From: Bradyrhizobium canariense
GTDB lineage: Bacteria; Pseudomonadota; Alphaproteobacteria; Rhizobiales; Xanthobacteraceae
Assembly: GCF_900105125.1 (NCBI RefSeq)
Contig: NZ_LT629750.1
Span: forward strand, 5,049,001 to 5,113,000
DNA length: 64,000 nucleotides
Reading direction: 5' to 3'
Shown here: positions 27,136-35,551 of the stretch, piece by piece
Layout of the letters: the number at the start of each line of letters is the position of its first letter
How positions within the stretch are numbered: position 1 is the first letter of the stretch
Made by a program: the position numbers and the translations under genes
The notes under the pieces: generated by a model
What the model saw: the letters and a program-made list of their open reading frames with translations, nothing else
What the model was told of the DNA's origin: nothing
Database searches by the model: none

Positions 27136-27651
27136 TCAGGGCACGAAATTGGGCGCCTCCTGCCAGTCAACGAAGAGCCTTTTGCCTTCTTCTTGCTTAA
27201 TTCGAACGGACGGCAATTTTCGCTGATCCACTGGACGCTGAAGCTCTTCGACTAATTCCTTCGTCGATACGCCGATCGCTTCGCACTCGCGAAGCGTAAA
27301 AGCATAGTACATTTTTGAGATTTTAGCATACCAGATTGCCGCAACGCACATTGGGCAAGGTTCACAAGTAGTGTAAAGTTCGCAATCACTCAAATCTCGG
27401 CTCGCCAATCTCTTGCTCGCGTCACGAATAGCCAAGACCTCGCCATGAGAAGTCACGTCAAGGCTATTGCGAGACTGGCTTACCGCCTGCCCCACAACGT
27501 TGCCATCCTTTACAATAACGCAGGCGAACGGGCGGTGCCCCGTCTTGCCCATGCCAGCGCGAGCAAGCCTGAATGCTTTACTCATAAAATGATCCGGGTC
27601 CGTCAGCATGAAATTCCGCTCCGCTGGTTCCGCTACCTTTAGCTGGCTCAT
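27136..27651 (-). CDS. nucleobase deaminase (guanine/cytosine deaminase family)
   Basis: A 171-residue zinc deaminase. H69 and E71 lie in SHGEVLAIRDA, and C99 and C102 in TTCEPCPMC, a complete CDA-fold site; most relatives have HAE where this has HGE. Downstream AKISKMYYAFTLRECEAIGVS and a tail with DQRKLPSVRI resemble bacterial guanine deaminases (GuaD), the closest match I can name. Cytosine or a related base is also possible. It is convergent with cofC (5 bases apart) and divergent from the dioxygenase gene, among nucleobase-type enzymes. Confidence 0.8.
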   Translation of the reverse strand: MSQLKVAEPAERNFMLTDPDHFMSKAFRLARAGMGKTGHRPFACVIVKDGNVVGQAVSQSRNSLDVTSHGEVLAIRDASKRLASRDLSDCELYTTCEPCPMCVAAIWYAKISKMYYAFTLRECEAIGVSTKELVEELQRPVDQRKLPSVRIKQEEGKRLFVDWQEAPNFVP

Positions 27652-27798
27652 TATGTAAATTATTTTTCCTCTTGCCGACAGAAGCTGAACCGTAGGTTAC
27701 TTACAGCTCTATCTGACTAACTGATTAGATTGAAGACTAGCTGCGAGCCTTTAGACACCTGGTGCTTCTAGCCAGCAGCATTGCTAGGGAGAAAGACG

Positions 27799-28815
27799 AT
27801 GGAAGAAGTTCCGGTCATCGATATCGCAAGTTCGCTTACAGGCGATGCTCAAGCGAAAAAACGAGCGGCTGAAGAGATTCGTAGGGCATGTGAAGAAATT
27901 GGCTTTTTTGCAATCACTGGCCACGGCGTTCAGGACTCTCAGATAGATTTGGTAAAAAAACAAGCTCATGCTTTTTTTGCCCGGCCGCTGGAGTTCAAGG
28001 AGCTAAGCGGTCAACCACCCGAGAAAATCTGCCGTGGCTATACCCGAGTTGGCAGCCGAGCATTTGCATATTCAATTGGAAAAAAAACTCCACCGGATCT
28101 GAATGAAAGCTACGGCATGGGACCGGTTGATTCCGTTCCCGCTCACTTGAAAGGAACGCCAGCCGAGCGGCTCTTCTTCATGCCAAACTATTGGCCGAAA
28201 GATATACCTCAGTTCAAAACGGCGTTTGAATCGTATTACCGCTCCATGGAGCCGTTGGCCGCGCACCTGCTTGGTCTTTTTGCATTGGCGCTCGGCCTAG
28301 ATGAAAGATATTTTGACACTAGAATAAATCAGCACACAAGCACAATGCGTGTCATCTATTACGGCCCCCAAGAGGAACCTCCGGAGCCCGGACAGTTGCG
28401 AGGCGGAGAGCATACCGATTTCGGAACGTTGACTATTCTTAAAGCAGAAAACGCTCCAGGAGGTCTCGAAGTTAAAACTCGCTCAGGAAACTGGATAGCG
28501 GTCAAAGCAGAACCCGGGGCGTTCGTCTGCAATATCGGCGATATCATGATGAGGTGGACGAACAATCATTGGATTTCGAATTTGCATCGAGTGACTAATC
28601 CTCCGCCAGAGCTCTCTAACATTGGTCGCACGAGTGTCGTGTTCTTTCATAATCCAAATGTGGATGCAGAGATTCGATGTGAAAATGGCTTCTACGGTGC
28701 GGAGAGAGAAGAACAATACCCTCCTGAGAAATTTGGAGATATCTACCTGAACAAACAAATGAAATCGCAACACATGACGACGGACGATAAAAAGACTGGA
28801 TCGGCCGGCGTCTAA
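27799..28815 (+). CDS. Fe(II)/2-oxoglutarate dioxygenase (isopenicillin-N-synthase superfamily)
   Basis: A 338-residue oxygenase starting MEEVPVIDIASSL with a GGGAG site just upstream. The N-terminal non-haem dioxygenase part has CEEIGFFAITGHGV. The iron triad is H205 and D207 (EHTDFG) and H263 (SNLHRV), and R277-T-S279 (IGRTSVVFF) binds 2-oxoglutarate. The family includes thymine 7-hydroxylase, which oxidises the thymine methyl group to 5-carboxyuracil, along with many unrelated hydroxylases. The decarboxylase-like gene 114 bases downstream makes the thymine-hydroxylase reading attractive but unproven. Confidence 0.82.
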   Translation: MEEVPVIDIASSLTGDAQAKKRAAEEIRRACEEIGFFAITGHGVQDSQIDLVKKQAHAFFARPLEFKELSGQPPEKICRGYTRVGSRAFAYSIGKKTPPDLNESYGMGPVDSVPAHLKGTPAERLFFMPNYWPKDIPQFKTAFESYYRSMEPLAAHLLGLFALALGLDERYFDTRINQHTSTMRVIYYGPQEEPPEPGQLRGGEHTDFGTLTILKAENAPGGLEVKTRSGNWIAVKAEPGAFVCNIGDIMMRWTNNHWISNLHRVTNPPPELSNIGRTSVVFFHNPNVDAEIRCENGFYGAEREEQYPPEKFGDIYLNKQMKSQHMTTDDKKTGSAGV

Positions 28816-28828
28816 CCTCTATCCCCTG

Positions 28829-28859
28829 GGTGCCTCGACAGGTCTTTGATCGAGGCACC
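28829..28859. promoter_or_regulatory. stem-loop between dioxygenase and decarboxylase-like genes
   Basis: A perfect 10-bp inverted repeat, GGTGCCTCGA (28829-28838) and TCGAGGCACC (28850-28859), has an 11-base loop. The loop can also pair as CAGGT with ACCTG (28857-28861), giving an alternative fold. There is no T-run, so it is more likely an mRNA-processing, stability or attenuation element than a simple terminator. Confidence 0.55.
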
Positions 28860-28929
28860 TGTGTGCTCTGGGATATCTTGTTCATCTCTCGATATAATTC
28901 CCTCATATCTTAAATATCGGCACAGAATC

Positions 28930-29925
28930 ATGCTTAGAATCGATGTCCATCACCACATTTCGCCTCCCTATTATGAAGCCGCGCTGAGCTCGGAACACAC
29001 CGCTGCACTCGGGCTTTTCGGTAAAGCTCCGTTATGGAGTGTTGAGCGATCGTTGGAGTCGATGAACCATTTCTCGATTGATTGTTCGATTTTATCAATT
29101 TCTGCACCTGGCTTCTGGTTTGGGGACATCGCTAAAACAAAAGCTCTGGTACGAAAGACTAACGAACATATGGCGTCGATCGTCAGTAATCGACCGTCCA
29201 ATTTCGGTTTTTTCGCTAGCTTACCTTTGCCGGACGTTGCCGCGAGCTTAGACGAATTAGTTTTTGCTTTTGACACCTTGCACGCCGACGGCATCGGATT
29301 AATGAGTAATTATAGCGGCTCCTATCTTTCACAACTTGATTGCGGGTCCATTTTAGAAGAATTGAATCGGCGCGGCAGTGTTGTCTTTGTTCATCCAACG
29401 TCAGCGCCCTACGGCGCGCTACCAAGCTATCTTCCTCCTCCCTCGCTCGAATTCCCTTTCGAAACAACAAGAGCCATTGTCGACCTACTTGCGAGCGGGA
29501 TCCTGACAAAGTATCCGAAGATACAATTCATATTTACTCATGCCGGCGGGACAGTACCCTTTTTGACCGACAGGATCAGCCGGCTATCCAGGAGGCCTGA
29601 CTTCCGAAACAATGTTCCAGACGGTGTCCCTGCTACGCTATCTAGATTGTTCTACGACACTGCACTGTCCGCGAATCCGCGAGTATTTTCATCGCTTCGG
29701 CAACTTGCTCCAAGCGACCAAATACTCTTTGGAACAGATTTTCCGTTCGCAGACGATGCAACCGTGAACGATGCAATACATGGCCTCGAGGCGCTCGGCA
29801 TGACGCCGCCGGAATCCACCGGTATTTTTGGAGAGAATGCCTTGCGTCTTTTTCCGCGGCTAAGGAGCGCTAAAAGGCCTCATTCCGCGTCAGCGATCAT
29901 CTTGGGTACACGGCCCGGTTTATAA
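28930..29925 (+). CDS. amidohydrolase-fold decarboxylase (ACMSD/isoorotate decarboxylase type)
   Basis: A 331-residue TIM-barrel protein starting MLRIDVHHHISPPYYEAALS. Metal ligands are H7 and H9, H155 (VVFVHP), H204 (IFTHAGGT) and D270 (FGTDFPF), the full set of the amidohydrolase_2/ACMSD group, which mostly performs non-oxidative decarboxylations. The group includes isoorotate decarboxylase, which turns 5-carboxyuracil into uracil. It follows the dioxygenase gene on the same strand, and the longer frame from 28846 crosses the hairpin. The decarboxylase role is inferred from family and context; hydrolases also occur in the fold. Confidence 0.78.
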   Translation: MLRIDVHHHISPPYYEAALSSEHTAALGLFGKAPLWSVERSLESMNHFSIDCSILSISAPGFWFGDIAKTKALVRKTNEHMASIVSNRPSNFGFFASLPLPDVAASLDELVFAFDTLHADGIGLMSNYSGSYLSQLDCGSILEELNRRGSVVFVHPTSAPYGALPSYLPPPSLEFPFETTRAIVDLLASGILTKYPKIQFIFTHAGGTVPFLTDRISRLSRRPDFRNNVPDGVPATLSRLFYDTALSANPRVFSSLRQLAPSDQILFGTDFPFADDATVNDAIHGLEALGMTPPESTGIFGENALRLFPRLRSAKRPHSASAIILGTRPGL

Positions 29926-31225
29926 GCGACGAATATTCGAACGCGAAATCAACGATTGCAGAATGAATTCGTGCAAACTGGTTCAGAGTCATAGGGAGGC
30001 TCAAGACAATATCTCCGCGACTGGCGACTAAAATGCCCTTCATCAACATCGCCATATGAAATAGTTGACCAATTTGGCGACTGCTTGCCGGAATGTTCGA
30101 AGGTGAGTTGATTACTCCGTTCGTGAAATGAACGGTCCAAAGAGATCCTAGACCTGTGACCTGAATCGGCACACCCGCCCTCTTCAAGTCAGCCCCCAGA
30201 CGGAGCCTGAACTCTTCACTACGCTGCAAGAACTCGTCGGCTATTGCTTCCGTAAAAACCTCGGTTAGGCCGGCCAGTCCCGCGGCGAGCGTGAGAGGAT
30301 TATTGTTGAACGTGCCTGCGTGCCGGAGTCCGTCACTCCGCCTAGGATCATAAACTTCCATCAAATCTCGACGGCCACCGAACGCTCCTGTTGGCAGTCC
30401 GCCTCCAATATATTTTCCAAGAGTAGTTATGTCGGGTCTCACGCCAAATAGTCCCTGAACACCACCTCGCCCGAGCCGGGACGTTTTCACTTCGTCAAAA
30501 ATAAGCAGAATCCCGTACTCTGCTGTACGTGTCCGAAGCTCCTGCAGAAACTCTGGCTTCGCCGGTATGTTTCCGCCTGCTCCCAATATGGGCTCCACAA
30601 TCACCGCGGCAAGCTCTCCCCAGTTCTCGTTTATTGTCGAGACCGCCGCAGCAATATTGTTGTATTCCGACAAAACAACTTCAAAAGGAACATTCGTGGC
30701 AGCACTGCCGTTAGGAAATGCAAACACTCCTCCGTGGTAAGCGCCGTCAAAAACCATAATTTTTTTTCGTTTCGTGCTGGCTATAGCAGTTACGAGCGCA
30801 AGAAGATTTGCTTCGGTCCCAGAATTGCAAAACCTTACTAATACCATTGACGGAAAGCGATCGGTTAACACCTTTGCAAGTTCCGCTTCTCTGACGGTGG
30901 GACCGCCGAGAACAATTCCATCGTGCAAAGCATCGATGATTGCACGCTGAACGGCCGGTTCCGAGTGTCCATATAGCCCGGCAGAGAACTCACCGACACA
31001 ATCTAGGTAGGTATGACCATCTTGATCAGTAACTTCAGCATCTTTTCCCGCTACAATCGTCAAGGGAAATGGGTTATAATGCAGAACTGAGCGGGTGTTT
31101 CCGCCAGGCAAATATTTGGCAGCTTCGTAAGACGCTCTAGCGCTCTTGGGATTGATTTTAAGATACTTGTCGCGAAGGTCCGCCAAAGCGCCTTCAACTG
31201 TCTCGTTAGGAATGCGGTTCTTCAT
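29897..31225 (-). CDS. class III aminotransferase (glutamate-1-semialdehyde aminomutase-like)
   Basis: A 442-residue PLP enzyme. The phosphate-binding FCNSGTEAN lies at 132-140, D244 in LLIFDEVKTSR contacts the pyridine nitrogen, and catalytic K271 sits in TTLGKYIGGGLPTG. Overall similarity is to glutamate-1-semialdehyde aminomutase, but this group also holds beta-amino-acid and omega-amino-acid transaminases. Next to a carbamoylase it could remove the amino group from the beta-amino acid released. Its 3' end overlaps the convergent decarboxylase-like gene by 29 bases; it lies 14 bases after the carbamoylase gene on the same strand, probably cotranscribed. Confidence 0.84.
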   Translation of the reverse strand: MKNRIPNETVEGALADLRDKYLKINPKSARASYEAAKYLPGGNTRSVLHYNPFPLTIVAGKDAEVTDQDGHTYLDCVGEFSAGLYGHSEPAVQRAIIDALHDGIVLGGPTVREAELAKVLTDRFPSMVLVRFCNSGTEANLLALVTAIASTKRKKIMVFDGAYHGGVFAFPNGSAATNVPFEVVLSEYNNIAAAVSTINENWGELAAVIVEPILGAGGNIPAKPEFLQELRTRTAEYGILLIFDEVKTSRLGRGGVQGLFGVRPDITTLGKYIGGGLPTGAFGGRRDLMEVYDPRRSDGLRHAGTFNNNPLTLAAGLAGLTEVFTEAIADEFLQRSEEFRLRLGADLKRAGVPIQVTGLGSLWTVHFTNGVINSPSNIPASSRQIGQLFHMAMLMKGILVASRGDIVLSLPMTLNQFARIHSAIVDFAFEYSSLINRAVYPR

Positions 31226-31239
31226 AGATTGCCAATCGC

Positions 31240-32511
31240 TTATATTGTGAGGACAGTTTCTGCCAGTATTTTCAAACCCATGACGAAGTCTGACATTTCC
31301 AAATGCTCATCTGGGTTGTGACTTCCGTTACTATTGCGCATTAATAATACCGACGATGGAATACCCTGCTTGCTATACATAGCGGCGTCATGACCGACCG
31401 TCGGCATCGATCGAGTTGTCAAATTGAGGTCTCGCGCGGCTTCCGTTGCCGCCTGTTGGAGATGCATATCAAGCTTTACGGCCGACGTGCCAACACGATC
31501 GCCGAATCTGAATTCTACGCCGTGCTCCACCTGGAGCTCATCGGCTCGTTTCGCGATTGACGAATAGAGATACTCCATAACTGCGTCATCGGTACCTCCG
31601 ATGTTCAGACTGAAATTTACTTCGCCTGGCACCTTCGTCATTGCATGTTCGTGCGGATTCGTTTGAAAAATTCCGCACGTGAACACCAAGTCCTGATTAC
31701 CATTCTCAATTAATTCACTCCAGACGAAGTCCGCATGAGCGAGCAGCTTTGCTGTAGCCAGAACGGCGTCGCGTCTCAAATGCCGTGGAACAGCTCCGGA
31801 ATGGGCATGCGAACCGATACACCTTGCAAATGGAAAACGGATATTCCCGCGTACCGCCGTTGCAATTCCGACCGGCACCTTTTCGGTTTCTAAAAGGGAG
31901 GCTTGCTCAATGTGTAACTCGAGATAAGCTCGAATACCAGAAAGCGAGCTAACCGGTTGGGCGATTGAATCATCTACTATAACGCCGATGGCGCCTAAAT
32001 GACTGGCGAGGGTTTGCCCAGTATCGAAACGAGTCAGAATGTCGAGGTCGCCCCGCTTCAACAGACCTAACTGAAGTTTACTACCGATGTAGGCAGGACC
32101 AAACCAAGGGCTTTCCTCGCATCGAAATCCAATCGTTTTGATCCGAAACTTTGTCTGCGTGTTGGTCCGGCGAAATGCCGCAAGTACAGCGAGTCCGGCA
32201 ATAACGCCAGCGAGACCGTCATAATTTCCACCGTGAGGCACTGAATCAATATGCGAGCCTATTATTATCTCGTCTTGCAGATCGGCTTGCCGGTCGTCAA
32301 CGATTTCAAGATTTCCAACGCGATTAAAAGAGGACTTTAAACCTTCGGACCTGGCAAATTCACTTATCGATTCGGCCGCCGCCGTTTCGGAGCTCCCGAA
32401 CGCAGCACGCGTTATTCCTGGTTTATCCCCGGTATTTGCGGCAATTGTCTCGAAGAGCGCCTTCAGTCGTGGGCCTAACGCTTCAATCTCAGCGATCAAG
32501 TTTTCTTGCAT
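31240..32511 (-). CDS. M20-family amidohydrolase (N-carbamoyl-amino acid/allantoate hydrolase)
   Basis: A 423-residue di-metal hydrolase with likely ligands H87 (IIGSHIDSVPHGG), D98 (YDGLAG), E133 (FRCEESPWFG), H in LELHIEQ, and H in SHNPDEHLE. The GSHIDSVPHGG and LELHIEQ signatures define the HyuC/AllC/beta-ureidopropionase branch, which removes the carbamoyl group from N-carbamoyl amino acids or allantoate, releasing CO2 and ammonia. It heads a two-gene leftward operon with the aminotransferase. Divergent from the F420 enzyme and ring-hydrolase genes, whose product it probably uses. Confidence 0.88.
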   Translation of the reverse strand: MQENLIAEIEALGPRLKALFETIAANTGDKPGITRAAFGSSETAAAESISEFARSEGLKSSFNRVGNLEIVDDRQADLQDEIIIGSHIDSVPHGGNYDGLAGVIAGLAVLAAFRRTNTQTKFRIKTIGFRCEESPWFGPAYIGSKLQLGLLKRGDLDILTRFDTGQTLASHLGAIGVIVDDSIAQPVSSLSGIRAYLELHIEQASLLETEKVPVGIATAVRGNIRFPFARCIGSHAHSGAVPRHLRRDAVLATAKLLAHADFVWSELIENGNQDLVFTCGIFQTNPHEHAMTKVPGEVNFSLNIGGTDDAVMEYLYSSIAKRADELQVEHGVEFRFGDRVGTSAVKLDMHLQQAATEAARDLNLTTRSMPTVGHDAAMYSKQGIPSSVLLMRNSNGSHNPDEHLEMSDFVMGLKILAETVLTI

Positions 32512-32717
32512 TTCTTAGTTCCGACGGAGCGCGTTTCCAGATGTCACCCCTTAGCAGGGTCATGACAGAAAACACGTATAGAACCGTAGGCGCCCGGCTT
32601 GACCGGTAGCAAACCTAGCCGACCGGCAATCCCGCCATACAATCGGGCATTCTAATATCAATGCATCGCGCTGCGATGGATCACCGTCAGCTTCGCAAAC
32701 CAGATGAGAGATTGTCT

Positions 32718-33728
32718 ATGAACCGAGTAGGGTTTTGCTTTCTAGATCGGCCTTCAGCTACGAAGCAACTGGAACTAGTTCAAAAAATCGAGCAGCTCAA
32801 TTACGAATCCGCTTGGGTTACAGAGACCCGCTTGGCACGGGATGCCTTCTCGGTGTTGGGCGCTTTCGCAGCGGTAACAAAACGCATTCAGCTTTGTACT
32901 GGAATCGTGAATTCCTGGACGCGTGGGCCTGCTCTCATGGCCATGACATTGGCTACGCTCGACGAAATGGCCCCCGGACGAGTTGTATGTGGTCTTGGGG
33001 CATACTGGGATCCGTTGGCCTGGAAACAGGGAATAGACCGCAAAAAGCCCGTTTCTCAAATGCGCGAGTATCTCACGATCGTTCGTAGACTCCTCATGCT
33101 TGAGGATCATGTTACCTTTGAGGGAGAATTTGTGAAGGTTCGCGATATTTCGTTGGATTTAGGCCACGGTGCAACGCGCGAACCGAAAAATGTGAAGCTT
33201 TATATTGGCCCAACAGGACCGGTGATGACAGAGCTCACGGGAGAAATTGCTGATGGTGCGCTTCTGAACGGCCTTCTCAGTGCTAAATACACTCGCGAAA
33301 TGGTGAATCAATTGAACAAGGGAGCCGTCAAAGGCGGGCGTTCATTCGACACCTTTGAGCGTCCCCAACTGATAAATGTTTCGATGTCAAACGACGTCGC
33401 TGAAGCACGATACACCGCAAAATACCTTGTTACAAAGTATCTCGGTCAGCAACCTCACGTTGGCAAGGCGAGCGGCTTAGATCCGGAGCTACTCGATCGC
33501 ATCAACCAGACCATGGGTGGCTGGCCAGCGAAGCCTGGTGGGATTGAAGACGCAATGAAGCTAGTCAGTGACGAGATTGCTGACAGCTTGACTATCTCTG
33601 GCACTGCAAAGCAGATCAAAGACCGCACACAAGAATGGATGGACGCCGGCATCTCATACCCGGTTATCCTGCCACTAAGCGAGAATTACGACGAAATCAT
33701 CGAGAAGCTCGCACCAAGTGAGTGGTGA
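32718..33728 (+). CDS. luciferase-like F420-dependent oxidoreductase
   Basis: A 336-residue barrel enzyme of the luciferase-like/F420 reductase family. It opens MNRVGFCFLDRP and contains YESAWVTETRLARDAFSVLG, VTKRIQLCTGIVNSWTRGPA and MAPGRVVCGLGAYWDPLA, as in Mer-type methylene-H4MPT reductases and other F420 enzymes. F420 use is inferred from family and from the F420 genes around it; FMN use cannot be excluded. ATG 32718 has GAGAG nearby. It is followed 25 bases later by the ring-hydrolase gene, so the two probably act in sequence: ring reduction, then ring opening. Confidence 0.85.
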   Translation: MNRVGFCFLDRPSATKQLELVQKIEQLNYESAWVTETRLARDAFSVLGAFAAVTKRIQLCTGIVNSWTRGPALMAMTLATLDEMAPGRVVCGLGAYWDPLAWKQGIDRKKPVSQMREYLTIVRRLLMLEDHVTFEGEFVKVRDISLDLGHGATREPKNVKLYIGPTGPVMTELTGEIADGALLNGLLSAKYTREMVNQLNKGAVKGGRSFDTFERPQLINVSMSNDVAEARYTAKYLVTKYLGQQPHVGKASGLDPELLDRINQTMGGWPAKPGGIEDAMKLVSDEIADSLTISGTAKQIKDRTQEWMDAGISYPVILPLSENYDEIIEKLAPSEW

Positions 33729-33753
33729 CCATTGAGGATAGGCAGCAAGTAAA

Positions 33754-35112
33754 ATGGTGAGCAACTCGTTTGATCGAGTAATTATTGGCGACGTAGTATT
33801 GAAAGACCGCGTCGTAGAAGACGCTTATGTCGGAATAAGCGGCGGGATCATCAAGGCCATCGGTCATGGTGGCCCGCCGAATTCTATAGCGACTGACGAT
33901 TACAGTGGCTGCCTGCTATTTCCAGGTTTAGTCGACGCGCAGGTTCATTCTGGAAGCCACGAAGGCTATACGGGCTTGGCAGATGCCACCCGTGCAGCTG
34001 CAGCCGGGGGGGTGACAACGATAGTCGACATGCCGTTTGATAATCCCCTTCCTGTGGATAGTGTTGCTCGCTTTCGTCAAAAGGTGGATGCCGTCCATTC
34101 GCTGGCCATCGTCGATGTCGGCTTGTACGTTACCCCGCCCAAATCAAAGGACTACGCATGGGTTGCAGAACTGAAATCGTTGGGAGCGTGCGCAATAAAG
34201 ATTTCAACTTACGAGTATCACCCCGTGCGTTTTCCTCGAACGCGTACGGGTGAAATGATTGGTTTGTTCAATGCTGCGGCGAGCGCGGATCTACCAGTCT
34301 CATTCCACAACGAAGATCAAGACATTGTGGAATTCTACGTCAATCAAGCTAAAGAACGAGGCGAGACAGGTATTGAAGCACATTGGCTTACTCGACCTCC
34401 AATTGCCGAACTCGTGGCGGACGCTCAAGTCCTAGAGCTAGCCTCCCATACTGATGTGAGATGCCACATCGTACATAGTTCGCTAGAATCCGGCTGCACG
34501 ATTGCATCTGAGTATAAAAAACGTGGCAACGCCGTCACCGTAGAAACATGCATCCATTATTTGACCCTAAATCAAGATGACATGAAAACTCGTGGCGCAT
34601 TCTTAAAGATCAATCCGCCTCTTCGGTCCGAAACCGATCGAATTGAACTTTGGAAAAGTGTCACGAGAGGCGACATCGACATGATTTCAACAGATCATGT
34701 CGGGTGGCCTGCATCGAGAAAACAAGACTCCGATATATTTAAAAATGGTTCCGGTGCTCCTGGCTTGGAGGGTTTCCTGCCTGCTCTTTATACTGAGGCT
34801 GTATCGAAACGAAGTTTCTGCCCCACACTCATAGCAAAGCTAGCGTCGGAAAATCCGGCTCGTCATTTCGGCTTCTACCCTCGCAAAGGGTCAATCGCAA
34901 TTGGCGCCGATGCGGACATAGCTGTCTTTAAAAAGGGAAATAATATTTTTGATCCCGCTCGTTTGGCCTCGAAAATAAAATGGAGCCCTTACGACGGGCG
35001 CGCTATGGCAGGTCGGGTCGAAGCCACTTATTTACGCGGTGATCGAATTTATGGCCAAAACACTATTACCGCGAAGCAGGGATATGGACGTTTCCTCGCT
35101 CCGCTAAGTTGA
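33754..35112 (+). CDS. cyclic-ureide amidohydrolase (allantoinase/dihydropyrimidinase-like)
   Basis: A 452-residue amidohydrolase most like allantoinase. It has FPGLVDAQVHSGSHEGYTGL, ATRAAAAGGVTTIVDMPFDN, K149 (AIKIST, the usual carboxylated lysine), H185 (SFHNED), H238/H241 (CHIVHSS) and D314 (STDHVGWP). The first metal histidine of HxH is Gln63 (Q-V-H65). The pattern of other ligands is complete, so it is probably an active variant subgroup. Family reactions open hydantoin, dihydropyrimidine, allantoin or dihydroorotate rings. It is downstream of the F420 enzyme in the same transcription direction. Confidence 0.85.
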   Translation: MVSNSFDRVIIGDVVLKDRVVEDAYVGISGGIIKAIGHGGPPNSIATDDYSGCLLFPGLVDAQVHSGSHEGYTGLADATRAAAAGGVTTIVDMPFDNPLPVDSVARFRQKVDAVHSLAIVDVGLYVTPPKSKDYAWVAELKSLGACAIKISTYEYHPVRFPRTRTGEMIGLFNAAASADLPVSFHNEDQDIVEFYVNQAKERGETGIEAHWLTRPPIAELVADAQVLELASHTDVRCHIVHSSLESGCTIASEYKKRGNAVTVETCIHYLTLNQDDMKTRGAFLKINPPLRSETDRIELWKSVTRGDIDMISTDHVGWPASRKQDSDIFKNGSGAPGLEGFLPALYTEAVSKRSFCPTLIAKLASENPARHFGFYPRKGSIAIGADADIAVFKKGNNIFDPARLASKIKWSPYDGRAMAGRVEATYLRGDRIYGQNTITAKQGYGRFLAPLS

Positions 35113-35120
35113 ATCATAAG

Positions 35121-35537
35121 TTATTTGGACCGCGATGCTCGCGCGTTGATTGCAGCTAAACATATAACTTCGTCTTCTTCTCCGGTTCCGCCGCTAATTC
35201 CTAACGCTCCAATTACTCGCCCGGCTTTCTCAATTGGATGCCCACCATGGCCCGGAACGAGCTTGGTACGACCAATATGAACAAATGCTGAGAATGTTTC
35301 CGGCCGTGCTCGGGCTCGTTCCGCAATATCCAACGTTGATACCTTCCAGGCCGCCACACTGAAAGCTTTTGCCTCTGCAATTTGAGGAGTCAGAAATCCA
35401 GCCCCATTCATTCTGCGCAAGCCAACTAGATACCCGCTGGTATCAACTACCGCGGCTGAAATTGCCTTATCGATATTGCGTGCCTCATTAACCGCGGCAA
35501 CGAGCAACGCTGTGGCTTCTTCGTCGGTCATCATCAC
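35121..35537 (-). CDS. GlcG/HbpS-family protein
   Basis: A 138-residue DUF336 protein: AVNEARNIDKAISAAVVDTS, LVGLRRMNGAGFLTPQIAEA, KLVPGHGGHPI and GRVIGALGISGGTGEEDEVI are the family hallmarks. Members are found beside catabolic operons; some bind haem or assist cobalamin-dependent or oxidative enzymes, but the role is usually unknown. It is the last gene of the leftward cofE-cofD-fbiC-SDR run, 14 bases after the SDR stop. Confidence 0.87.
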   Translation of the reverse strand: MMMTDEEATALLVAAVNEARNIDKAISAAVVDTSGYLVGLRRMNGAGFLTPQIAEAKAFSVAAWKVSTLDIAERARARPETFSAFVHIGRTKLVPGHGGHPIEKAGRVIGALGISGGTGEEDEVICLAAINARASRSK

Positions 35538-35551
35538 TTCGTCATCCCCAC

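Noticed and set aside
27687..32590. GAACCGTAGG shared upstream of the dioxygenase (27687) and the LLM gene (32581) as a possible operator
   Set aside because: Only ten bases, not palindromic, and found by looking after the fact; chance is a fair explanation.
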